A stretch of 64,000 bases of DNA from Mermis nigrescens (Eukaryota > Nematoda > Enoplea > Mermithida > Mermithidae). The notes under the pieces are model-generated. The model was not told the DNA's origin. It worked only from the letters and a program-made list of their open reading frames with translations, and did not search any database. Position 1 is the stretch's first letter. Each line of letters opens with the position of its first letter. The translations under genes were made by a program, and so were the position numbers. Below are positions 54,443 to 64,000 of this stretch, one piece after another. The stretch is from assembly GCA_036768485.1 (NCBI GenBank), contig JAVLUZ010000645.1, forward strand, positions 310,001 through 374,000. Direction: 5' to 3'.

Positions 54443-57400
54443 CTGGACCGTGTACGTATATACAATTAATAGTACTAGTGTAACAAGATATGTAATTATC
54501 CACCAAGTAAGAATCCTGAAGATCTTATGAACGTCAAAGTCAAAATTGAAAAAACTAACAAAAGATCAAAATAGGTACAGTCACAATCACAATACAATTG
54601 AGTGGACCACTCTGTACTAGTGCTGGCCTCTGAAAAAACCAGTCGATTTGTAACCTTAAAAAAACCGCCCCTTTTTCCATAACCAAAAGGAGATGGCTGA
54701 TGATATTATACTGGCGAACAAGCTATGCCGTGAGGATTACAACTGACCCCTGATCTCTTTCCGGATCATTCAGGAACTTGAGATATAAATTTGTCGAAAA
54801 TTTCCTAAAATTGCCGTTTTATGATTTTTTCTAAGCGTGTTGAGGTCAGTATTTCTACCCGTATTCATATTTGCTGGAATCTTTTATGTTTTCACGTTAG
54901 GCGCTCTTACAGACTAATGTCAAAAAAAATTTAGTTGTCCTGTCATCCACATAGCTACAGTACACCTTCGAAGTCAAACCTAAAAAAACCAGTTGTAACC
55001 TAAAAAACCAGCGCCAATGTTTACAAAACGTAGCAGGAATGTGCCTCATAGCACCTTATATGATGCCTGATATTTATTTTCCACAAAAAATGGGAAACAC
55101 CCCAAAAAAGTTCGATTGTTACCTAAAAAAACCTTTGTAACCAATAGAAAGACCAATGCTAAGTATACGTTGCCATGTGCAACGAAATTACTTTTCATCA
55201 AGTTGCATAATTTTGCACTGATTTCTGGCAGAGGATGTAGAAGAAACTTACCTAGAGCTATTTTATCACTTCCTTGAAGACTTTATTAGTGAAATTTATG
55301 GAACTTTTAATAAAATTCAGAAAAATTATTGATTTTTATATAAATGTGATGAAATGAACGGAAATATCGTGAAAAAATGAATTATGTAGGTCAAGTGATT
55401 ATTTTACGCTGCAAACTACGCACTTCGCATGAGATTTTTCATTTTCCCCATAGTATTTTTATTTCCCAAATGGAATTTGCTGTTTTTTTTTCAGTTTTGA
55501 CTTTGATCGATCTTTTTTTCTCCAAGACTTAAGGGATCTATGAGATCAACTAAGTGGCGAAAGATAAAGCATCGACGGGACATTGCTCTGATTATATAAG
55601 TTTCTAGACTGGAGTGCTTGCACAATAAATATATGCAAAAAACATGAAACGTGGATTTTTTGAGGCCATGACTATACATCTTTCTATGGTTTTATCCTTC
55701 GTTGTTTTGCAAACATGGGAACTTTTTAAGCGAAATTTGTAGTAAGGCTTATGTCGCAAAGATTACTCAAATTTGTCTAAATTAAAAGTAGACACTGCAG
55801 AGAGCAGGTGCATTTGACTCTCTAGAGCAGACTGAAAAGAATCTCACGTACAATCGATGCTTGTTGTTAAAACTTTTAATTAACGCGAAAGACTTTTCAA
55901 GTTCGCCATTCCTATAATCTCACCGTCTGAAACCTTATTCTGATTTAGTAAATGACAAAGGAATTCAACTTACAAAATTATCACAGAACAATCAAATTCA
56001 GAGTTTTACAGACAAATGGGATATAAAAGTTAAAATCGATTTTAATTAAATTGTTACATCTTAAGCACCAAAATACTTTAGCTTGTTTACTTAAGCAATT
56101 AACCTAAATGCTAGAATTTTAAAAAGGAGGATAACAAGAATCGCCAAAAAAATTCAAGACGTTGCCGTCTTATCACAATTTGGCCAATATAAATGCATAC
56201 AGAACAGATAATCATGATTCCGGAACAAAGAAGAATATTACCTTTAGGTAGGTAGGTACTTAGATCCTATCTACTTACTTATAAGTAGAGCTGTTCCAGG
56301 GTCGGGCTGGCCCCGGCATCCGGGGCCTAGGCCCCAGCCCTGGGGCCTGAAAATCTTTGTATTGTTAGATGCAAATTGTTGCATTGATTGGAAATCACTG
56401 AAACTGATGTATATCACTATTGTGCACGATTTTCACCTTGATTAGCATTACTCATTTTTAATATGTCTAATTTTGTACTTAGTCATTCGTTACAATTGAA
56501 GAAAAGAAAATCATTATTCCGGAGAAATCAGTAAAGAAAATTACCCGTATGTAAACAGTTTGATGCAAAGTTTAGAAAAATCTGATCGTTTCTTAAGTAT
56601 GTAGCTACCTACGCCTTTACCTATCAAAATTTCAGTTTAAGCAAAAATACATCCAGGCCCATATCAAGGGTATTGATTCGAGAGGTCACGACTAAATTTT
56701 TTATAAAAATGTAAGACGGGACCAAAAGAAGACTTCAAGAAGATATATTTTTAGTCACTGGAGCTTCACACTTTTCAAATTTTGCCACCCAGGTACATAC
56801 CTTCGATAAGCTGAAAATGCAAGAGACTCCTTCTCTTTTATGGCTAAGGGACTTTGGCGGCTTGTTCAAGCACCTCACAGCGGCGTCCAGGGCGTAGTCC
56901 CAGGGAATTTTTAAATAAGAGCACTTTAATGTTGAATCGTATTATAAACATTTTACAAAACCAGCCGAATATTTATTTTAAACTCAGCCTAAAAATAGTT
57001 AGTTAAAATTCATCACTAAAATTTACCATTTTCTCTACTCGAGTATACCCGCTGTGCAACTCTAACGACCATATGATATCTAAGCCAGTACGATTCTGTC
57101 ATAAATTTAATTGGTAATATAGTCCGGCACGAGAGTGCCAAAATTTTACGACTTTGTCAGCTAAAGTGGCACTGAAATAGAGTCAGAAAGCTGAAATAGA
57201 TTGTATTACAGGACCAAAAATGATTTATAGTTGCCAAATGCTCATTTAATGTGACATTAGATGCTATTGCAGTTATAAATCTAATTACACGAAAAACAAA
57301 GTCAAATTGTTTACAAAGATCTAATTTGCTGTATAAAATCTGAAAAAACAGAAGACCGGAAGACATGAACATAAGCCAAATATGATGGATGTTGCTAAAG

Positions 57401-57735
57401 GTTGAATCTGGAGTGTTTGAACCGCGCACTTGTGACTATTTAGATTGTAAATTGGATTATAAAATTCGGAAAGAAGCGCCGATAATTTTGGCTGTTTTTC
57501 ACTAAAACAAAAAGAAGTAGAAGTAGACAAATCATTTTCAGATATAATTTCTAGAAGGGCGGGCGACTGGCCCAGACTTAGTGCGAAGCGCCAAAAATTA
57601 TCGCACTTCTACGACTTTTATCTTGAATTCGTGCTTTTCGGACAATGAATCCATAGTTATCGCGGAAGATAAAAAATCTCAAGTTCAAGCATATTCTTAT
57701 CTTTTAAGCAAATTTTAGCTGGGTAGAATATGTAA
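54443..57735. other. Upstream of Beclin-1: no gene recognised
   Basis: The missing Beclin start exon and promoter should be here, but I could not identify them. 54630-55145 has scattered TTGTAACCTAAAAAAACC(AG) units, a small repeat. 56286-56350 is a GC-rich patch (GGCCCCGGCATCCGGGGCC). 57115-57170 and 57575-57600 carry hairpin variants (GTGCGAAGCGCC). The rest is unique AT-rich DNA. Confidence 0.5.
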
Positions 57736-57980
57736 GCGCGCAGGCACTGGCGTAGCCAGTGGGGAAGGGGTGGAATTCCCCCTCTGGGGAAAATTTTTAC
57801 ATTTTCAAAAAGTGAGCAATATGGTTGCGTGATGCTGTTTTGCGATGAAAAATCGGAAAAATTCGGTGCTTCGCGCCGGTTTATTCTATTATTTGGCAGT
57901 TTCTACCGTTTTATTGGTGGAAAATCAAAAAATTAGCGCTTCGCGCGCATAAGAAACATTTTTTCCGTCAAAAACATAAA

Positions 57981-58064
57981 AAAAATTTTTGAGAAAATAT
58001 AATTTTCTTAATGGCTTAAATCGTGCAGGCTGATGTGAAAAGCCCAAAAAACACGTTATTTAAC
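57981..58064 (+). repeat. Left copy of the 83/84-bp LINE target duplication
   Basis: AAAAATTTTTGAGAAAATAT... to ...ACACGTTATTTAAC. Identical to 61948-62030 apart from one extra A in an A/T run. Confidence 0.92.
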
Positions 58065-58149
58065 CCAAGTTATAAAGCCGCATTATTATTACAATACACA
58101 TTATGGGCGGTAAAAATCGCGGATCAAAAATTTACGTCAACAATCAACA

Positions 58150-59044
58150 CTCTAAATCACCACCGCAACGAACGGGAAATTTTACTCTCCTTAATACAGA
58201 AGATGACAATAATAGTCTTTGTGTCATTTGAGCGGAGACAGTTACGGATAGTCATATTTCGGCTGTTCAATGTGGACTATGTCATAAGTGGGCACATGCT
58301 GAGTGCCTTAATCTACCATCAGCACTTATTTCATATTTCAATAGTTCGTCCTATATTGACGCTTCTTACTCTTTTCCATTCGTTTGCTCCTTGTTGTAAA
58401 CCCCTGTTCGAAAATTTCCTTCTTTACCGGCTAAGATGGCTACTTTAGAATCTCGTCTAAACTCAATTGAATCAAAAATCAGGCGCTTCTACGTCACCCA
58501 GCATCGTCGATATAGGCTTATGTAATTCAAGATGGTCTAGAACGTGAATCAAAAAAGTCGAATGCGGTCGTATTTGGTTTAGCCGAATCTAACGATGACC
58601 TTGTTTCGGTTAAATCTTTAATTGATGATTATAATCAAAGACTCTGATTTTTCATCTGCCGATATAACGCAGGTATTTAGAGACGGTTCCAAATATTCAG
58701 ACAAACCTCAGTTTCTGAAAGTTTGTCTTTCTTACGTCATGTGCTCAACGTCGCTTTATTGGTCTTATCAACAAAGTTGTCCGCCCTGCAAATCCAACAA
58801 ACGTCTACTCGAAATTACGTGCGCGACCCGGATTTTGTCGTTTCTTCAGCGAAAACGTCAGCGTGAACTTAACGACGAGTTGCACCAACGACTGGACGCA
58901 GGCGAGACTAATCTATATATCGACTTTAGGGATGACTGTGTGAAGAAGAAAACCTTACGAGTCTATGATCCTCGTTCTACAGCCCCTAAACCATCTAATC
59001 CCAAATTTCGTGCTCAACATGGTCAACACGCGTCTAATATTTAG
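58150..59044 (+). pseudogene. LINE ORF1 remnant with PHD-like zinc finger
   Basis: In frame around 58195-58400: DDNNSLCVI, a stop, then AETVTDSHISAVQCGLCHKW and AHAECLNLPSALI. A stop codon (TGA) sits where the second Cys of the CxxC pair should be; C-x2-C, H-x2-C and the W before AHAEC are otherwise as in PHD fingers. Further right, in shifting frames, come DFSSADITQVFRDGSKYSDK, ARLNDELHQRLDAGETNLYI and DFRDDCVKKKTLRVYDPRS, as in nucleic-acid-binding ORF1 proteins of this class. Several frameshifts make it non-functional. Confidence 0.75.
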
Positions 59045-59053
59045 GTAAATTCG

Positions 59054-61828
59054 CCCCGTTATTTTGTTAATATTAAATGTTTGCTATGTAATTCTCGTAG
59101 TATTGTGAATAAGTTAGGGGAACTTCACTTTCTGTTAAATACTGCAAGATTCGATATATTATTTTTTTGTGAAACCTGGTTAAATGAATCTATTTCCGAC
59201 AGTCTATTATGTCCGTTAAAAAATTATATTATTCTCCGATCAGATCGTAAGAATAAGCGGGGAGGTGGAGTTTTAATTTTTGCTAAACCTCATCTTTATG
59301 CTCGATGCGTTAAAGTTCCTGCTTCTCTGTTTGTGTCTGATACTTTAGTAGTTGAAATTTTAAAAGGTGGAGATGTTATAAGATGTTTGTTAGTTTATAG
59401 ACCTCCTCAGTATGATTTTGATACTGCACTTCGGATATGTAATTTAATTGAATGGGCTACTAATAGTTGTCATCCCGTTATTATAGTAGGGGATCTAAAT
59501 TTGCCTAAAATTGATTGGTTTCATGGTACTTTTACATTTAATCCATTAAACGAATTATTTTTTGATTACTTATCAGCTAGTGGTCTGCAACAGTTAGTTA
59601 AAGAAAATACTCACGATAATACTTTGATTGATGTAGTATTTGCTGCATATAACGTTTTTAATATCCAGGTTCTTCCTCCTTTTTCAACAAGCGACCATAA
59701 TTCGATTTCTTTTGAAATTTTAACTAGAACTTTTCAAGATGGAGATAAACCTAGCTTAAATTTCAATAAAGCGGACTACGAGAGTATAGCTACTTTTTTA
59801 TCCTCTGTTTCTTGGCCTGACATTTTTTTCTACATGCTCAACAGTTAATGACATGTATAATGTTTTTTTAAGTATATTAAATCCTCTTATTTTTAGTTTT
59901 GTACCTACTTTTAGGGCTAAATTAAAATTTAAATACCCTAAAAGCTTACATAAATTATTTCTTAAAAAACGTTCTCTATGGGATAAGTATAAAAGGTGTA
60001 AAACTCCAGGAACTAAAGTTAAATATCGAAATCATTGTAAGGCTCTACGTAGAACTATTCATAATTATTTCTCTTCTCAAGAAAACAAATTGCTCAAGAA
60101 TAATAATCCTAAAGCTTTCTATACTTTTGTAAATAATAGCTTAAAAAGTCGCAGTGAAATTCCTCCTCTAACATTTTCTGATAATAATGTTATAACCGAT
60201 TCATTACGCAAGGCTAACATTTTTAATGATTATTTCGCTTCAGTGTTTTCTAGTGACATTACTAACGCGAATTTTCTTTTTCAGAAGCGCTGTGATTTTT
60301 CGCTTTCTGACATTATTTTTAGTGAGGATCGCGTATTGGAAGCCATTAACCATCTAAATACGTCTATTGCAGTTGGCCCCGATGGCATATGTAATCTTTT
60401 TATTAAAAAATTGTCGTTTCAAATGATAAAGCCGTTAGTTAGTATTTTCACTGTATCTTTTCTGTCTGGAAATATTCCCGAGCTTTGGAGCATGGCACAT
60501 GTTATTCCAATATTAAAAAAGGGGGATCCAGCATTAGTGGATAATTACAGGCCCGTTTCTCTTTGTTGTTCTATTGCCAAAATTATGGAAAGAATTATTA
60601 ATAGTCAATTGTTAGACTTTCTTAAGGTTAATAAACTAATATCTCCTTTTCAATTTGGTTTTCAAAAGAATAAGTCTTGTGAAACACAATTGTTAAAGTG
60701 TAAATTTTCATGGATTCAGTCGTTAGCTAAAAAAGAAACTGTTGATATAATATATTTAGATTTCTCTAAAGCTTTTGATAAAGTAAATATGGAAAAACTT
60801 CTTATTAAGTTAAACGGATATGGAATAAACGGTAATTTGTATGCATGGTTAAAGGCCTATTTGTTTAATCGTTCCCAATGTGTTCGCGTTAATCAGTCTT
60901 TTTCAGATTATGTGCCTGTTACCAGCGGTGTCGTCCAAGGAAGTGTCCTTGGACCTACGCTCTTTTCGATTTTTATAAATGATATATGTGATAATATTTG
61001 TAGTACGGTTTATATGTTCGCAGATGATATCAAAATTTTCAATATTAGTCGTAACTGTAAATTATTACAGTCTGATTTAGATAAGATTATTGACTGGGCA
61101 ATTGCATGGGATTTACCTATTTCTCGAACCAAAAGTCAAGTTCTATATTTGGGTAATAATAATCAAAAAGCTGTTTATAGACTAAATGGGGAAATTATTT
61201 CTAGTGATCCGTTTGTCCGTGATTTAGGAGTTTTGATTCCTCGAAATTTAAAATTTAAGGAACATTATAATTCTTTGATTAAAAAGCTTTCTTTAGATGT
61301 ATTTTAATACGCAAATCATTTTTTTCGCGTGATAAAGGTAATCTTGTTAAAGCTTATAGTTGTTATGTTAGACCTTTATTAGAGTATTGTTGCAGTGTAT
61401 GGAACCCCTCTTATCTTAAGGATATAGATAGATTGGAAGCTGTTCAACGTAGATTCACTAAATATATTTTTGGCTATAATAATATTTTTTCTTACGAGGA
61501 TCGTTTAACACAACTTAAATTGTGCAGACTTGAATTAAGACGCTTGCAGATTTGTCTGTGTATGATGTATCAAATTATTTGTCATAAATCATGTTTGGAA
61601 GCTGATGATTTTTTTGTATTTAATCATAATATTACCCGTAGCATTAATAGATTTAAATTAGTCATACCTACTGTACATTCTAATTTAGAAAAGTTTGATT
61701 TCTTTTACAAATACATCGCAGTTTGGAACGATCTTCCTGACTTCATTGTTTCTTCCCCTAACCTAAACATATTTAAATCTAGATTAGCAAACTTTGATTT
61801 ATCTAGATATCTTGTGGGGCGCGCGTAA
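59054..61828 (+). pseudogene. LINE ORF2: APE endonuclease and reverse transcriptase, two frameshifts
   Basis: The endonuclease part (59054-59848) shows CNSRSI, CETWL, GGGVLIF, VYRPP, GDLNLPKIDW and STSDHNSISF, the usual catalytic Asn, Glu, Asp and His positions. The RT part (59853-61307) shows GPDGICNLFI, VIPILKKGDP, NYRPVSLC, FGFQKNKSCETQLL, IIYLDFSKAFDKVN, VVQGSVLGPTLFS and FADDIKIF with the two catalytic aspartates. The tail (61310-61828) holds LLEYCCSVWNPSYLKDIDRL. A one-base slip in a T-run near 59825 splits endonuclease from RT. Another near 61300 splits RT from the C-terminal part. All motifs are otherwise intact. Confidence 0.93.
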
Positions 61829-61947
61829 AACTTGTCATTCCATTGACTCGCATGTCCCTTTACTAATTCGTAATTGCATTTATTATATATCTTGTCATTT
61901 CGTATTTTAACTGTTGGTATTAGTAATAAATTTTCTTTCTTTCTTTC

Positions 61948-62030
61948 AAAAATTTTTGAGAAAATATATTTTCTTAATGGCTTAAATCGTGCAGGCTGAT
62001 GTGAAAAGCCCAAAAAACACGTTATTTAAC
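61948..62030 (+). repeat. Right copy of the LINE target duplication
   Basis: Starts directly after the (TTTC)n tail and ends ACACGTTATTTAAC, after which the host element continues with GGCCCTGCGCGTTTTTACGC. Confidence 0.92.
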
Positions 62031-62120
62031 GGCCCTGCGCGTTTTTACGCGCTTTTTAGACGAAAAATTTTTTTGGAATTCCCCCCTAGCGAAAATCCTG
62101 GCTACGCCTATGCGCGCAGG

Positions 62121-63543
62121 AGATAGGTAAACTCATAGTTACATAAATTAAATCCGAAATCTGAAATGGAGTATGTGATTTGAAGTAAAAGGAATAGTAA
62201 AATAAATAAATAGAATCAAAACCTGTGAAGGGAATAGAAACGGAGCGACTTTTAATTGTGTCCAGCAGTAAGCTGTCGACAAAAGTGCAGTGAGTGACGC
62301 GGCTTTGCGGGACCATCAATTAAAAGCATTAAACATAAATCAGCCGGCGCAAAGCACCGGAAAGTTTTGAAAATTCAGCTTTCTAGAACGCATTTTGCAA
62401 TAAAAATCCCGAAACCTCAAAAAATTCCTAAAAACCTCAAAAACTTTAGACAACCTCAACCAAAAACCTCAAAAAGTACAAAACTAAAAAACCCCAAACG
62501 CTAAAAAAAGTCAAAATTTGAGGTAAAACCCCACGGTTGGCAATCCTGGATACAAGCATTAATACGGTGCGCTGCGCTGCGCACAGAGCTGGTTATAGAT
62601 AACATACAATTTTATCGTGATCCTTACAGTACACAGGAAGCAAACAGTAGTTTGCTGTAACAAATAACCTTGTAGTGTCTCAAATCGTTGTCGAAAATAC
62701 TACGAGGCTGAAAATATAGTCTTTTACAAAACCTTGCACGTAAATCGAAATTTTGGAGCCAGTGTAAATTAATTATAAAAGCTGCCTATGTTGAAGCAAC
62801 AATAACGATACTACGCATTGTAAGTGATAAGCGTACCTATATTGCAAGTGATGACGCTGGCTGCACCAGCAGACCAGCTGCGCTTTCAGTTCTGGGGTTA
62901 CATAATTATGTATGGATGTGTATGAAAAGTATGAGGAATTAAAAAGAGGAACGAACTAACAGGATAAAAACGACGGATATACAAAGGTAAAAAATCAGAT
63001 TGCTATTCACTCAGCCGACCGTACATAGTAAAAGTTCACCAAAAAATCGGGCAAGTCAGGTAATAGAACGGTACCTACCTACCGGCCAAAAACTAGCAGA
63101 GAAAAACGGCGGGGAACAATAGACTTAGAGGTTCCACATTCGAGGTTCGTACCTCTCGCAAGGTTTTATCCTGGTTAAATTTATGAGCTTTCTGTTAGGT
63201 GGAAAAAATTACATATGCATAAAGGCATAGGCGTAGCCGGAATGTCATTAGGGCATATGCCCCCCCCCCGAAATTTTTCAGAAATATTGTTGATTTATCT
63301 GTTGCAATAATGTGTCCAGAAAACTGAGTTCAAAAAGGCGAAAACGTCAAAATTTTCCAGCAGCTTCGCGCCGAGTCATTATTATTTATTGTTATATACA
63401 TCCAGTGAATTTAAAAGCTTGAATCAGCTGAAATAATCCAGCACTTCACATCACTTTAGTAATTTTATGCACTTCTGTTGTTGATGAACACTGCGCATGC
63501 TTGTTGAGCATAATAGTAAAAGTGCAAAAATGATTGCATACCA
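62121..63543. other. Spacer with repeat fragments
   Basis: 62345-62360 is a hairpin variant (CCGGCGCAAAGCACCGG). 62395-62500 has short AACCTCAAAAA units. About 62728-62755 resembles an end of the 13349 MITE. 63226-63400 begins a hAT-like element (CATAGGCGTAGCCGG; a hairpin relic near 63360), whose far end I cannot place. Otherwise nothing recognised. Confidence 0.45.
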
Positions 63544-63861
63544 GTGTGCTCTATTCTTTGCTTTGTTTGTTTTTTTTACAGGACACAAAATCCTATTTTA
63601 AATGAAAGGAATAGCCAAATTTTCTTATGTTTTGCGCATTTCCTGTTTTCTGAACAGCATCTTGTTAATAAGAAGGCTACAATGGGCCTGAGAACGGTAG
63701 GATCAAAATTTCCATTGATACATTTTCCTATATCATATTGGCAGCGACACGACCCGTTGCTGCGCTATGTAATTAGCAGAGATCCGAAAAACGCATTTCG
63801 GCTCAGAAGGTTTGTGCAATGTAGGAGTTCATCAATTTTGGGTGTTTTGGGCTTGATTTAG
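63544..63861 (+). CDS. Unrecognised ORF, possible exon
   Basis: 106 codons with stop. A T-rich tract ending TTTTTTTTACAG lies inside it at 63571-63582 and would make a good splice acceptor, so the coding part may begin at about 63583. The segment after it (MGLRTVGSKFPLIHFPISYW, then RHDPLLRYVISRDPKNAFRL) is less biased than repeat-derived frames here, and the base composition rises in GC. I do not recognise a family. It could be the last exon of a gene or a repeat fragment; the sequence after 63900 (TTTTCCGGTACTCCG) is repeat-derived. Confidence 0.3.
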   Translation: MCSILCFVCFFYRTQNPILNERNSQIFLCFAHFLFSEQHLVNKKATMGLRTVGSKFPLIHFPISYWQRHDPLLRYVISRDPKNAFRLRRFVQCRSSSILGVLGLI

Positions 63862-64000
63862 AATCAAGATGGCCGATTTTTGACGTTACTATTTAACATT
63901 AGAATGCTTTTTTTACAAAATTTTCCGGTACTCCGTCCCGGAACCCGCTGGGAACCCTTGAGTGCGCTACACCCAGCCCCCGCAGCCGTAAAATCTCGTT

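Larger units (their letters stand above)
58065..61947 (+). mobile_element. Non-LTR retrotransposon (LINE), near full length, CR1/jockey-like
   Basis: About 3.9 kb with a decayed ORF1 (PHD-type finger), ORF2 with APE endonuclease and reverse transcriptase, a short 3' UTR and a (TTTC)n tail at 61932-61947. Domain order, lack of LTRs and the tail show a target-primed element. RT and C-terminal motifs (FADDIKIF; RPLLEYCCSVWNP; AVQRRFTKYIFG) suggest a CR1-group clade, but the clade is not certain. Few disruptions in ORF2 suggest it is fairly young. Confidence 0.93.
57745..62112. mobile_element. hAT-like element hosting a LINE insertion
   Basis: Termini CACTGGCGTAGCCAG and CTGGCTACGCCTATG are inverted with few mismatches. 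The exact flank CGCGCAGG lies at 57737-57744 and 62113-62120. Both ends carry GGAATTCCCCC. Two hairpin variants (about 57868 and 57925) lie in the left part. Without the LINE and one copy of its duplication the element is only about 400 bp. The start of a relative (CATAGGCGTAGCCGG) is at about 63226. Confidence 0.88.

Noticed and set aside
61705..62013. Minus-strand reading frame of 102 codons
   Set aside because: It is the antisense of the LINE ORF2 end and its target duplication.
63135..63180. tRNA-like segment around GAGGTTCGTACCTC
   Set aside because: It forms a single short stem-loop, but no cloverleaf can be built around it.

Overview
This is nuclear DNA from an invertebrate animal. 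The background is AT-rich, genes are split by long introns with GT/AG junctions, and the introns and intergenic spaces are filled with non-autonomous DNA transposons. An ecdysozoan is most likely. The CNC-bZIP factor has a SKN-1-like basic region (AARNCRQRR) and the N-terminal motif DIDLIDCLWRQDI followed by AEKG, which points towards the nematode lineage or a relative. The species cannot be named from sequence alone.

Four host genes are supported by spliced exons. On the plus strand there is a partial EPS8-like gene at the left edge (94 to about 3895) and a complete three-exon NDUFA8 gene (complex I subunit, 8413-15442). On the minus strand there is a long CNC-bZIP gene of Nrf1/CncC/SKN-1 type (44865 down to 22889, eight good exons plus one tentative) and, upstream of it in the same direction, a Beclin-1/ATG6 gene (about 54442 down to 48233). 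NDUFA8 and the CNC gene converge across a 7.4-kb spacer packed with repeats. A LINE and an unrecognised 106-codon ORF lie at the right end.

Most of the rest is mobile DNA. The dominant class is small elements that begin CA, end TG, have short imperfect inverted termini and are flanked by 8-bp target duplications, many of them exact. They look hAT-like, but no hAT transposase is visible. I recognise several families (called A, B, G, J, K, L and CAGTG-type here). There are also two foldback-like elements whose long inverted arms are arrays of 12-15-bp repeats, a mariner-type element with inverted arms of about 190 bp set between two (TA)n tracts, a decayed Tc1/mariner-type transposase, a 1.1-kb long inverted repeat, a decayed tandem array with a period near 180 bp, and a near-full-length LINE flanked by an unusually long 83/84-bp duplication, itself inside a hAT-like element.

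The most unusual feature is a 13-bp hairpin, GGCGCTTCGCGCC. It recurs at least seven times perfectly, and many more times with one or two changes, inside repeat families that otherwise share no obvious sequence.
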